Part shown: positions 1 through 6,779 of the stretch, in pieces
Numbering within the stretch: the first letter of the stretch is position 1
Layout: each line of letters begins with the position of its first letter
NCBI GenBank assembly: GCA_002431975.1
Contig: DJFA01000056.1
Coordinates: 1 to 13,440, forward strand
Direction of reading: 5' to 3'
Length of the DNA stretch: 13,440 nt
From: Ruminococcus sp. UBA5884
GTDB lineage: Bacteria; Bacillota; Clostridia; Oscillospirales; Ruminococcaceae
Notes under the pieces: model-generated
Told to the model about the DNA's origin: nothing
Database searches by the model: none
The model's input: the letters and a program-made list of their open reading frames with translations, nothing else
Translations under genes and position numbers: made by a program

Positions 1-6
1 TATTTT

Positions 7-63
7 TGTAGGGGCGACCACCTATCGCCCGTTGGTTTATCAATAATTTTATCAGTTAACCAA
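7..63. repeat. Partial GGGGCGA-type palindromic repeat at the left edge
   Basis: Positions 12-17 (GGGCGA) and 25-30 (TCGCCC) form a perfect 6-bp inverted repeat around a 7-nt spacer. It is preceded by the 11-mer TGTAGGGGCGA (7-17), which recurs in two other gaps of this window. A second inverted repeat, TTGGTT (32-37) with AACCAA (58-63), follows. The stretch lies downstream of the minus-strand amidohydrolase gene. Read on that strand, the GGGCGA hairpin is followed by CTACAAAAATA rather than a T-tract, so I do not call it a terminator. The element may continue left of the window. Confidence 0.6.
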
Positions 64-99
64 TAATTTACCATACAGAAAACAGATACCGAATTTGCA

Positions 100-1251
100 T
101 TAAACAACCTGCCGTCCGTTTATCATAACAAGTTCCGGTTCTGACATTATATCAAGAGGTTCGGAGCTGTAAAGCTGTATATCAGCATCTTTTCCGGCGG
201 TTATACTTCCTGTTCTGTCATCAATTCCGGCAATCCGTGCAGGTACTATTGTTATTGCTTCAAGAGCCGCATAGCTGTTCATTCCACCCTTTACGGCAAG
301 TGAAGCCGATACAGGGAGATACTGAATAGGTATTACCGGATGGTCTGTGCATATTGCAGTCTGAACATCGTTTTTAAAAAGAACGGCTGCATTTTCAGGT
401 TTAAGATTTTTCATTTCAGGCTTGCATCTGTCGCAGAGCAAAGGTCCTGCAATTACCGGAATATTTTCCTCTGCAAGAATATCAGCAATGAGATGACCTT
501 CAGTTGCATGGACTATTACCGTATCAAGATTAAATTCCCTTGAAATTCTGATTGCCGTACAGATATCGTCAGCACGGTGGCAGTGGAAGTATGCTTTTTC
601 CTCACGTTTAAGAATAGGAATAAGAGATTCGCATCTGATATCATATTCAGGCAAATCATAATTTTCGCTGTCATTCTGATATTTAAGGCAGTCCTCATAA
701 TATCTGCGTGCTTTATGCAGTCCTTCACGGATTATAGCAGCAACTCCCATTCTTGTCACAGGAGTTTCATCACGGTCATTGTATACAGTTTTTGGATTTT
801 CGCCGAGAGCAAATTTTATTCCTGCATTTTTTATAAGCATATCATCAATACGTCTGCCATAAGTTTTTGAAGCAACTATACTTCCGCCGCATGGGTTTGC
901 ACTTCCCGGACAGATAAGAACAGATGTTATGCCACGCTTCACAGCCTCTTCAAAACAGAAATCGAATGGATTTATACCGTCAATTGCACGCAGATGGGGA
1001 GTAAAAGGGTCAGTCTGTTCATTGCAGTCGTCGCCTTCAAAGCCTATGCCGTTTTCGATTATTCCGAGATGAGTATGAGCATCAATGAATCCGGGGAGCA
1101 TTTTTTTACCTTCTGCATTGATGTCACCGGAGCATATGCTGTCTGGAGTGCCGCTGTTTACGGAACATATTTTCCCGTTATTTATTTCAATCCAGCCGTT
1201 TTCTATTATACCGATATCCATTGTATAAATTTTTGCATTATATATTTTCAT
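100..1251 (-). CDS. Imidazolonepropionase-like metal-dependent amidohydrolase
   Basis: This 383-residue protein belongs to the amidohydrolase superfamily, in the group related to imidazolonepropionase (COG1228-like). It probably hydrolyses a C-N bond in the cytoplasm; the substrate cannot be read from sequence. The N-terminal beta-sandwich part is followed by the metal-binding HxH in DAHTH (His59, His61). Further candidate metal or substrate ligands are His223/His225 in YFHCH, His248 in VHATEGH and Asp303 in CTDHP. The C-terminal GSITAGKDADI is typical of the superfamily. The start at 1251 is chosen because the protein then begins MKIYNAKIYT, normal for the family, and AAGGAG lies about 12 nt upstream. 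A longer reading frame to 1335 would overlap aroK by nearly 100 bp. The gene overlaps the 3' end of aroK by 14 bp, so translation is probably coupled. No histidine utilisation genes are adjacent, so a HutI role is not supported. Confidence 0.85.
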   Translation of the reverse strand: MKIYNAKIYTMDIGIIENGWIEINNGKICSVNSGTPDSICSGDINAEGKKMLPGFIDAHTHLGIIENGIGFEGDDCNEQTDPFTPHLRAIDGINPFDFCFEEAVKRGITSVLICPGSANPCGGSIVASKTYGRRIDDMLIKNAGIKFALGENPKTVYNDRDETPVTRMGVAAIIREGLHKARRYYEDCLKYQNDSENYDLPEYDIRCESLIPILKREEKAYFHCHRADDICTAIRISREFNLDTVIVHATEGHLIADILAEENIPVIAGPLLCDRCKPEMKNLKPENAAVLFKNDVQTAICTDHPVIPIQYLPVSASLAVKGGMNSYAALEAITIVPARIAGIDDRTGSITAGKDADIQLYSSEPLDIMSEPELVMINGRQVV

Positions 1252-1771
1252 CTGAGAGCAAAACTCCTTTTTTATAGTATGAGCGTACTGCATTTTCAAT
1301 GATTTCAGCAGCATTTTCAGGAGATGTATCAGCATTTACGCAGAGAACAGAATTTTCCCTGTATATACTGTATCTCTGATTGTATATAGTTTCAAGCTGC
1401 TGACGTGAATTATTTTTAACAATAGGTCTGTTTTCATCGTCCTTTATTCTTGACCAGCAGACGCTGAACGGAACATCAAGGAATACAGTAACGCCATGTT
1501 CAGCGGCAGTTTCAGCATTATTTTTGTTTATCATAGCACCGCCTCCGCAGGCTATGACAGCATTTTTTCCGCAAAGTTTCCTTATAGCTTCTGATTCAGT
1601 TTTTCTGAAATACGGTTCTCCCATTTTCTGAAATATTTCAGGTATAGTCATACCTGTTTCTGAAATGATATATTCATCAGTATCAATATATTCAGTTCCA
1701 AGCCTTGAAGCAAGGATTCTGCCAACAGTAGTTTTGCCGCAGCCCATAAATCCGCAGAGGAACACAGTCAT
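1238..1771 (-). CDS. aroK: Shikimate kinase
   Basis: Shikimate kinase phosphorylates the 3-hydroxyl of shikimate with ATP, the fifth step of the shikimate pathway to chorismate. The 177-residue length is normal. Residues 7-14 (GFMGCGKT) form the Walker A P-loop. The shikimate-binding residues are visible as the DTD motif (30-32), Arg56 in YFRKTE and the GGGA stretch (76-79). The mobile lid carries Arg115 in NRPIV, and Arg133 sits in the NQRYSIY segment that closes over the nucleotide. The start overlaps the aroE stop by 4 bp (ATGA arrangement), a sign of translational coupling. The 3' end overlaps the amidohydrolase start by 14 bp. The gene acts directly after its upstream neighbour aroE. I see no missing catalytic residue. 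aroL would be an equally valid symbol by activity. Confidence 0.93.
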   Translation of the reverse strand: MTVFLCGFMGCGKTTVGRILASRLGTEYIDTDEYIISETGMTIPEIFQKMGEPYFRKTESEAIRKLCGKNAVIACGGGAMINKNNAETAAEHGVTVFLDVPFSVCWSRIKDDENRPIVKNNSRQQLETIYNQRYSIYRENSVLCVNADTSPENAAEIIENAVRSYYKKGVLLSDENI

Positions 1772-2601
1772 CTGAAATCAGCCTCAACTTTCATTTCAGC
1801 ATTTTTTATAACAGCATTTATCTGTTCATCTGTATAGAAATCGCTGTTCCATATTTCATGAGCCTTTACAGCCTGAAGTACAAGCATAGCCATTCCGCCG
1901 ACAGTTTTCTTTCCCATAGCTTCAGCTTTTTTTACAAGGAGAGTTTTCACAGGATTGTATATAACATCAAAAACAGCTCCGCAGTCTGATATGATATCAT
2001 CTGAAACAGGGCATACATCGCATTTCGGATACATTCCGACAGGAGTTGCATTTACAAGAAGGTCATAGCTGCCGCTTATCTCATTCATCATGATATATCT
2101 TATATCTGTATCAGGATTTATTGAATGTATTTCTGATATAAGTTTTTCGGCATCATTCACAGCTTCAGGGATTACAGCCATAGTAATTGAAGCTCCTTTA
2201 AGAGCAAGTTCAACAGCTATCATTCTTCCAACTCCGCCGCAGCCGAGAAGCAGCACATTTCCGTCAAGAGCGAGTTTTTCCGCTGAACGCACAAATCCTA
2301 AACAGTCAGTATTATATCCGGTAAGTTTTCCGTTTCTTTTTGAAACGCAGTTTACAGCTCCGTATCTCATGGCAGTTTCATCAAGTTCATCAAGGAATTT
2401 CATTACAGCGATTTTATGAGGTATAGTTATATTGAAGCCGTCAAGACTCTTTATATCATCAATTTCGGATTCAAGATTTTCAGGAGCAATATCTGAAAGA
2501 GTATATTCCGCATTTCTTCCAGCCATTTCAAAAAGCTGATTATGAATAAAAGGTGACATTGAATGTCCGAGAGGGTGACCTATAAGGGTATACTTTTCCA
2601 T
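1768..2601 (-). CDS. aroE: Shikimate dehydrogenase
   Basis: This NADPH-dependent enzyme reduces 3-dehydroshikimate to shikimate in the cytoplasm. The 277-residue protein shows the N-terminal substrate-binding motif GHSMSP (Ser14, Ser16), the catalytic lysine in NITIPHK (Lys63), Asn84 in GAVNC and the catalytic Asp99 in YNTD. The Rossmann dinucleotide-binding loop GCGGVGR (120-126) follows, then NATPVGMYP and the C-terminal GGMAMLVLQA helix. Together these separate AroE from quinate-specific or unrelated Rossmann enzymes, although the NADP preference is inferred from family membership. Its ATG shares one base with the fabD stop codon (TAATG). Its own stop overlaps the aroK start. It is therefore expected to be expressed only as part of the fabD-aroE-aroK-amidohydrolase transcript, an unusual link between fatty acid and aromatic amino acid synthesis. 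Confidence 0.94.
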   Translation of the reverse strand: MEKYTLIGHPLGHSMSPFIHNQLFEMAGRNAEYTLSDIAPENLESEIDDIKSLDGFNITIPHKIAVMKFLDELDETAMRYGAVNCVSKRNGKLTGYNTDCLGFVRSAEKLALDGNVLLLGCGGVGRMIAVELALKGASITMAVIPEAVNDAEKLISEIHSINPDTDIRYIMMNEISGSYDLLVNATPVGMYPKCDVCPVSDDIISDCGAVFDVIYNPVKTLLVKKAEAMGKKTVGGMAMLVLQAVKAHEIWNSDFYTDEQINAVIKNAEMKVEADFR

Positions 2602-3545
2602 TATATCATCACACCTCTTTCTTTAAGTCCTGCAAGGCATTTTTCAAGGCTTGCATTATCCTCTATATTATATACATGTGAATCAGGAAGTATCTTTTTA
2701 ACAAGACCTGAGAGAACCTTTCCGGGGCCTAATTCAACAAATGTATTGAATTCAGCAATTCTCATATTTCTGACTTCATTTGTAAATCTTACAGGAGAGT
2801 ATATATGAGTTCTGAGGTATTCATGCATGAACTGAAATTCAAAAAATTCATCTCCGGTAAAGTTTGAATAGAAATGTATTCCGTCTTTCGGAAAACTGAA
2901 TTCAATTTCCTGAATATTTTTAAAGAACTCTTCAGCAGCATTTTTCATAAGCTTTGAATGGAATGCAGCTGAAACTTTAAGAGGCATTACTCTTGCTTTA
3001 AGCTCTTTGAATTTTTCACAAGCCTGTTCAACAGCTTTTCTTTCACCGGCAATGACTGTCTGGACAGGTGAATTATAGTTTACAGGTTCAACATATCCGT
3101 CAACATCAAGGCATACGCCCTCTACCTCCTGAGGAGTAAGTTTAAGGATTGCAGCCATAGTTCCGTCAGTTTCATGAGAAGCCTTTTCCATAGCCTCTGA
3201 CCTTGCTTTTATGAGCTTGAAGCCGTTTTCAAGAGTGCATACTCCTGAAGCCGCCATTGCAGCGTATTCGCCAAGTGAATGACCTCCCACACCGCAGAAT
3301 TCAATGCCGTTTTTCCTTGCAGTTTCAAAACAGAGCAGTGAAGTTGCCATGATTGCAGGCTGTGAGTATATGGTTCTTGCAAGAGTCTGTTCATCTGATT
3401 CAAAGCATATTTTTTTAAGGTCAAATCCGAGTATTTCAGATGCTGTATCATAAATATAGGAAAATTCGGGATTGCTTTGAAGAAGTTCCTTTCCCATCAT
3501 CGGATACTGAGAACCCTGTCCGGAAAATAAAAACATATTTTTCAT
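2601..3545 (-). CDS. fabD: Malonyl-CoA:ACP transacylase
   Basis: FabD transfers malonyl from malonyl-CoA to acyl carrier protein, supplying the extender unit for fatty acid synthesis. The 314-residue length is normal. The oxyanion-hole motif GQGSQ (9-13), the nucleophile elbow GHSLGE (catalytic Ser90), the carboxylate-binding Arg115 in KARSEAM, the catalytic His196 in AFHSKLM and the C-terminal ELGPGKVLSGLVKK segment are all present. The ATG at 3545 is supported by AAGGAAG about 8 nt upstream; an internal ATG three codons later is the only close alternative. In many Firmicutes FAS II clusters fabD sits between fabK and fabG on the same strand. Here it is divergent from the rest and heads a shikimate-gene operon, overlapping aroE by one base. 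It probably shares a control region with fabH. Confidence 0.95.
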   Translation of the reverse strand: MKNMFLFSGQGSQYPMMGKELLQSNPEFSYIYDTASEILGFDLKKICFESDEQTLARTIYSQPAIMATSLLCFETARKNGIEFCGVGGHSLGEYAAMAASGVCTLENGFKLIKARSEAMEKASHETDGTMAAILKLTPQEVEGVCLDVDGYVEPVNYNSPVQTVIAGERKAVEQACEKFKELKARVMPLKVSAAFHSKLMKNAAEEFFKNIQEIEFSFPKDGIHFYSNFTGDEFFEFQFMHEYLRTHIYSPVRFTNEVRNMRIAEFNTFVELGPGKVLSGLVKKILPDSHVYNIEDNASLEKCLAGLKERGVMI

Positions 3546-3583
3546 AAAAAAATCTTCCTTTCATAAAATGCATTGGCAATTCG

Positions 3584-3612
3584 TATATAAATGTACCATT
3601 AATTTTGTGCAA
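3584..3612 (-). promoter_or_regulatory. Candidate sigma-A promoter for the fabD operon
   Basis: On the minus strand TTGCAC (plus 3607-3612) is followed after exactly 17 bp by TATATA (plus 3584-3589). Transcription would start near 3577, leaving a short leader before the fabD ribosome binding site. The hexamers match the consensus moderately (3/6 and 4/6), so the call rests on spacing and position. A near-perfect dyad, TTTGTGC-AAAAA-GCAGAAA (3604-3622, one mismatched pair), covers the -35 and could be an operator. Confidence 0.45.
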
Positions 3613-3633
3613 AAAGCAGAAATAAATTTTATT

Positions 3634-3646
3634 CCCATTAAATGGG
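3634..3646. promoter_or_regulatory. Operator-like palindrome between divergent fabD and fabH promoters
   Basis: CCCATT-A-AATGGG is a perfect 6+1+6 inverted repeat. It lies between the -35 elements of the two candidate divergent promoters (3607-3612 and 3657-3662). It is not an evident FapR or FabT box. The position suits a regulator acting on both operons, but this is inference, and short palindromes arise by chance in AT-rich gaps. Confidence 0.35.
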
Positions 3647-3656
3647 TGCATTAACA

Positions 3657-3685
3657 TTGAAAAAAATTTAAAAATAGATTACAAT
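3657..3685 (+). promoter_or_regulatory. Candidate sigma-A promoter for the fabH operon
   Basis: TTGAAA (3657-3662) and TACAAT (3680-3685), each one base from consensus, are separated by 17 bp. Transcription would start near 3692, giving a leader of about 78 nt before the fabH start. The -10 overlaps the perfect 10-bp palindrome TACAATTGTA (3680-3689), a possible repressor site. A nearby TATAAT (3706-3711) lacks a well-spaced -35. Confidence 0.6.
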
Positions 3686-3769
3686 TGTATAGATACATTT
3701 ATGATTATAATAACACATTACGATAAATAAAACAATAGAAAAAAATTAATTGTATGGGAGGAATTCTTT

Positions 3770-4762
3770 TTGCAGGGAATAAAAATTTCAGGTACAGGCC
3801 ATTATTCACCCGGACAGGTACTGACCAACCAGAACCTTTCTGAATTTATGGATACCAATGATGAATGGATAACCAGCAGAACAGGCATAAAACAGCGTCA
3901 TATCTCAGAGGGCGAGCCTGCATGGTATATGGCTGCAAAAGCAGCTGAAAAGGCTCTTGAAGCTTCAGGCACAAAGGCTGAGGAGCTTGACCTCATACTT
4001 GTTTCAAGCACTACAGAGGATTTCTTTCTTCCGTCATGTGCCTGCATGGTTCAGCGTGAAATCGGTGCAGGAAAATGCATGGCGATTGATATAAACTGTG
4101 CCTGCTCCGGATTCATATATGCGATTGATATGGCAAAACGCTACCTTGCAGACAAGGATATCAAAAAGGTTCTTGTAGTCGCAAGCGAACGCCTTTCAAA
4201 AATCGTTGACTATGATGACCGTACTACCTGCATACTTTTCGGTGACGGTGCAGGAGCTTGTGTTGCTGAAGCTGACGATTCATTCTATACATCATTCCAT
4301 GGTGCCGACGGCACAGGCGGAAAATATCTTGCTGCAAGACATATGTTCCATGAGCCGAACAGAATGATAAAACAGGATTTGAAAATTGATGACGGACTTC
4401 CTGACAATGGAAAATCATATATAATACAGGACGGAAAGGAAGTTTATAAATTTGCTACTTCAATTCTGCCTTTTGCTGTAAGAAAAGCCGCTGAAAAGGC
4501 AGGAATTGAGATTGATGAAATTGATTATTTCATACCGCATCAGGCAAATATCAGAATTATAGAAACAGCTGCTAAAAAACTTAATGTTTCTATGGATAAA
4601 TTTATTGTTAATATTGCCGAATATGCCAATACTTCAAGTGCATCAATCCCTATAGCACTTGATGAAGCCGTAAGAGCCGGAAAAATAAAGCATGGCGACA
4701 GAATATGCCTTGTAGGCTTCGGTGCAGGCCTTACATATGGTGCAGTAATATTCGATTACTGA
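3770..4762 (+). CDS. fabH: Beta-ketoacyl-ACP synthase III (TTG start)
   Basis: FabH condenses an acyl-CoA primer with malonyl-ACP, starting each fatty acid chain. The 330-residue protein has the CoA/ACP-binding segment DEWITSRTGIKQR (31-43) and the full Cys-His-Asn triad: Cys112 in NCACSGF, His257 in IPHQAN and Asn287 in YANTSSASIP. It ends with the usual GFGAGLTYG motif. The start is a TTG, chosen because GGGAGG (3756-3761) sits 8 nt before it and the protein then begins QGIKISGTGHYSPG, aligning with the family N-terminus. No in-frame ATG exists at that position. The gene leads the plus-strand FAS operon and is followed after 38 bp by fabK. Primer preference (straight or branched chain) cannot be decided from the sequence. 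Confidence 0.95.
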   Translation: MQGIKISGTGHYSPGQVLTNQNLSEFMDTNDEWITSRTGIKQRHISEGEPAWYMAAKAAEKALEASGTKAEELDLILVSSTTEDFFLPSCACMVQREIGAGKCMAIDINCACSGFIYAIDMAKRYLADKDIKKVLVVASERLSKIVDYDDRTTCILFGDGAGACVAEADDSFYTSFHGADGTGGKYLAARHMFHEPNRMIKQDLKIDDGLPDNGKSYIIQDGKEVYKFATSILPFAVRKAAEKAGIEIDEIDYFIPHQANIRIIETAAKKLNVSMDKFIVNIAEYANTSSASIPIALDEAVRAGKIKHGDRICLVGFGAGLTYGAVIFDY

Positions 4763-4800
4763 TTTTTCTGTTTTGAATTGAAGAAAGGAGATTTTTTTAG

Positions 4801-5739
4801 ATGAATACAAGAATTACAGAGCTTTTAGGAATAAAATATCCTATAATTCAGGGCGGTATGGCATGGATTGCTGAAAGCACTCTTGCCTCAGCAGTTTCAA
4901 ATGCCGGCGGTCTTGGCCTTATCGCAGGAGGTTCAGCTCCTATAGACTATCTCCGTGAACAGATAAGAAAAACAAAGGAACTTACTGACAAGCCTTTCGG
5001 TGTCAATATCATGCTTATGAGCGACAATGCCGCAGACCTCGCACAGCTTGTAATAGATGAAAAAGTTCCTGTTGTTACAACCGGTGCAGGAAATCCTTCA
5101 AAATATATTCCTGCATGGAAGGAAAACGGCATAAAGGTAATACCTGTTATACCATCAGTTGCAATAGCAAAGCGTATGGAACGTTCCGGAGCTGATGCTG
5201 TCGTTGCAGAAGGTACTGAATCAGGCGGTCATATCGGTGAAATAACTACTATGTGCCTCGTTCCTCAGGTAGCAGACGCTGTATCAATTCCTGTAATTGC
5301 CGCAGGCGGAATAGCTGACGGCAGAGGTGTTGCAGCTTCATTCATGCTCGGTGCAGAGGGAGTTCAGGCAGGTACTGTATTCCTTGCATCTGAAGAATGC
5401 AAAATACATGAAAACTATAAAAATCTCGTTCTCAAGGCAAAGGATACTGACAGCATAGTTACTGGCAGATTTACAGGTCACCCGTGCAGAGGAGTCAAGA
5501 CAAAATTTGCAAAGGAACTTTTAAATCATGAGAAAAACGGCGGTACTCCGGAAGAATTTGAACTTAAAACTCTCGGTTCACTCAAAAAAGCCGTTATTGA
5601 CGGAAATATTGATGAGGGTTCATTCCTCTGCGGAGCTATTGCAGGTATTGTAAATGAAATAAGACCATGCCGTCAGATAATAGAGGATATGTTCTCACAG
5701 GCTGAAAAACTCCTTTCAGGAACAGACTTTGTAAAATAA
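4801..5739 (+). CDS. fabK: Enoyl-ACP reductase II (FMN-dependent)
   Basis: FabK is a flavoprotein that reduces trans-2-enoyl-ACP with NAD(P)H, the last step of each elongation cycle. The 312-residue protein opens with IKYPIIQGGMAWIAEST and SNAGGLGLIAGG, flavin-binding segments of the TIM barrel. EGTESGGHIGEITTM contains His144, at the same position as the catalytic His144 of pneumococcal FabK. IPVIAAGGIADG (163-174) and GAEGVQAGTVFLASEE (185-199) bind the FMN phosphate. The relative nitronate monooxygenase shares the fold, but the GGHIG context and the FAS neighbourhood favour FabK. An AAAGGAG (4784-4790) supports the start. As is known for FabK enzymes, triclosan should not inhibit it strongly. 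It is followed by a repeat-bearing gap where fabD sits in many related clusters. Confidence 0.93.
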   Translation: MNTRITELLGIKYPIIQGGMAWIAESTLASAVSNAGGLGLIAGGSAPIDYLREQIRKTKELTDKPFGVNIMLMSDNAADLAQLVIDEKVPVVTTGAGNPSKYIPAWKENGIKVIPVIPSVAIAKRMERSGADAVVAEGTESGGHIGEITTMCLVPQVADAVSIPVIAAGGIADGRGVAASFMLGAEGVQAGTVFLASEECKIHENYKNLVLKAKDTDSIVTGRFTGHPCRGVKTKFAKELLNHEKNGGTPEEFELKTLGSLKKAVIDGNIDEGSFLCGAIAGIVNEIRPCRQIIEDMFSQAEKLLSGTDFVK

Positions 5740-5751
5740 TTATCTGCATTA

Positions 5752-5836
5752 CCCCCTGCAGAGGGGATACTGTAAACCAGAATGGGCGGATATTTTACAG
5801 ATTACAGGCGGCAGTTTGCCGCTGGTCGCCCCTGCA
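5752..5836. repeat. Compound palindromic repeat in the fabK-fabG gap
   Basis: The 139-bp gap 5740-5878 has no gene. It holds nested inverted repeats: CCCC (5753-5756) with GGGG (5762-5765 region), CTGTAAA (5770-5776) with TTTACAG (5794-5800), GCGGCA (5808-5813) with TGCCGC (5817-5822) around a GTT loop, and an outer GGGCG (5784-5788) with CGCCC (5827-5831). Its right end, TCGCCCCTGCA (5826-5836), is one base from the reverse complement of the 11-mer TGTAGGGGCGA found in two other gaps. It looks like a diverged member of the same dispersed repeat family. In RNA it could fold and affect processing between fabK and fabG. Confidence 0.6.
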
Positions 5837-5878
5837 AAAACATAATTTATATAATACAGAAATACAGGAGGATTATTT

Positions 5879-6619
5879 ATGGCAACAGCATTGATAACAG
5901 GTGCTTCTCAGGGAATAGGTGCGGCTATCGCACAAAGACTCGCAAAAGACGGCTTCAATATAGCTGTCAACTGCTTTCCGAGCGAAAATGATATGAAAAA
6001 TGCTCAGGACGTTGCTGAAAAATGCAGAGCCTTTGGCATTGAGGCTGAATGCTTTCAGGCTGATGTTTCAGAATATTCCCAGTGTGAAACAATGGTAAAG
6101 GCTGTTAAGGAACGTTTCGGTTCAATAGATGTTCTTGTAAACAATGCCGGAATTACCCGTGACGGTCTGCTTGCAAGAATGTCAGAGGAAAACTATGATG
6201 CAGTAATAAAAGTAAATCAGAAAAGCGTTTTCAATATGATGAAACTTGTCGGAGCAGTTATGATGCGTCAGAAATCCGGAAGCATAATCAGTATGTCATC
6301 AGTAGTCGGACTCTATGGTCAGGCAGGACAGTTCAACTATTCCGCTTCCAAAGCTGCCGTTATCGGCATGACAAAGAGTATTGCAAAGGAACTTGCTTCA
6401 AGAAATGTAAGAGCTAATGCAATTGCTCCCGGATTTATAAAAACTCCTATGACAGATGTTCTGACAGATGAACAGAAAAAAGCCATGACTGACGTTATCG
6501 CCATGAAACGCTATGGCACTCCGGAGGATATCGCAGGAGTCGTTTCATTCCTTGCCGGTGCTGATTCATCATATGTGACAGGTCAGGTAATAGAAGTAAG
6601 CGGCGGAATTTCAATGTAA
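5879..6619 (+). CDS. fabG: 3-oxoacyl-ACP reductase
   Basis: FabG is a short-chain dehydrogenase that uses NADPH to reduce 3-ketoacyl-ACP to 3-hydroxyacyl-ACP. The 246-residue length is standard. The cofactor loop TGASQGIG (7-14), the NNAG motif (88-91), Asn113 and the catalytic Ser141, Tyr154 and Lys158 (SSVVG and YSASK) are all present. APGFIKTPMT and the C-terminal TGQVIEVSGGISM match genuine FabG better than generic dehydrogenases. AGGAGG (5866-5871) lies 7 nt before the ATG, making the start firm. The gene is flanked on both sides by repeat-bearing gaps, unlike the tightly packed genes from fabF to accA. The surroundings make it the FAS II reductase. Confidence 0.94.
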   Translation: MATALITGASQGIGAAIAQRLAKDGFNIAVNCFPSENDMKNAQDVAEKCRAFGIEAECFQADVSEYSQCETMVKAVKERFGSIDVLVNNAGITRDGLLARMSEENYDAVIKVNQKSVFNMMKLVGAVMMRQKSGSIISMSSVVGLYGQAGQFNYSASKAAVIGMTKSIAKELASRNVRANAIAPGFIKTPMTDVLTDEQKKAMTDVIAMKRYGTPEDIAGVVSFLAGADSSYVTGQVIEVSGGISM

Positions 6620-6626
6620 AAAACGT

Positions 6627-6702
6627 TCTGTAGGGGCGAACTGTGTTCGCCCGCCCGAAAATTCGGTAAATTCAACGGGTGAACACAGTTCGCCCCTACA
6701 GA
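6627..6702. repeat. Palindromic repeat with 22-bp perfect arms between fabG and fabF
   Basis: The left arm 6627-6648 and right arm 6681-6702 are exact reverse complements over 22 bp, each containing TGTAGGGGCGA followed by ACTGTGTTC. After one mismatch, four more pairs (CCCG/CGGG) extend the stem. The loop contains a smaller hairpin, CCGAA-AA-TTCGG (6655-6666). The element is non-coding and resembles the MITE-like or REP-like palindromes dispersed in Firmicutes genomes. In RNA it would form a very stable hairpin within the FAS operon. A T-run (6715-6720) follows the right arm only after 12 nt, so it is not a classical terminator on the plus strand. On the minus strand a T6 run follows the stem more closely. 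Confidence 0.85.
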
Positions 6703-6779
6703 TTATGAAGAAAATTTTTTATTTTCAATCATAAAATTTCATTGTCGAATTTGTGTTAAAAACAATAAAGGAGAAACCT

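Noticed and set aside
1252..1335. An upstream extension of the amidohydrolase to 1335 (28 extra residues)
   Set aside because: It lies inside aroK, the extra residues do not look like the family N-terminus, and a binding site precedes the start at 1251.
3706..3711. TATAAT as the fabH -10
   Set aside because: The only -35-like hexamer, TTGTAT (3685-3690), is 15 bp away and weak; TTGAAA-17-TACAAT just upstream fits better.
5850..5855. TATAAT before fabG as an internal promoter
   Set aside because: The bases about 17 bp upstream are GC-rich repeat sequence (CGCCCC), with no -35 match.
5782..5991. A 69-codon frame starting in the fabK-fabG gap
   Set aside because: It starts inside a palindromic repeat, has no binding site and overlaps fabG in another frame.
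1..6702. The repeated GGGGCGA palindromes as a CRISPR array
   Set aside because: Copies are kilobases apart, differ in architecture, have no regular spacers and no cas genes are nearby.
6753..6779. GTG start for fabF adding nine residues
   Set aside because: The extension translates the AAAGGAG binding site itself; the family N-terminus begins at the ATG at 6780.
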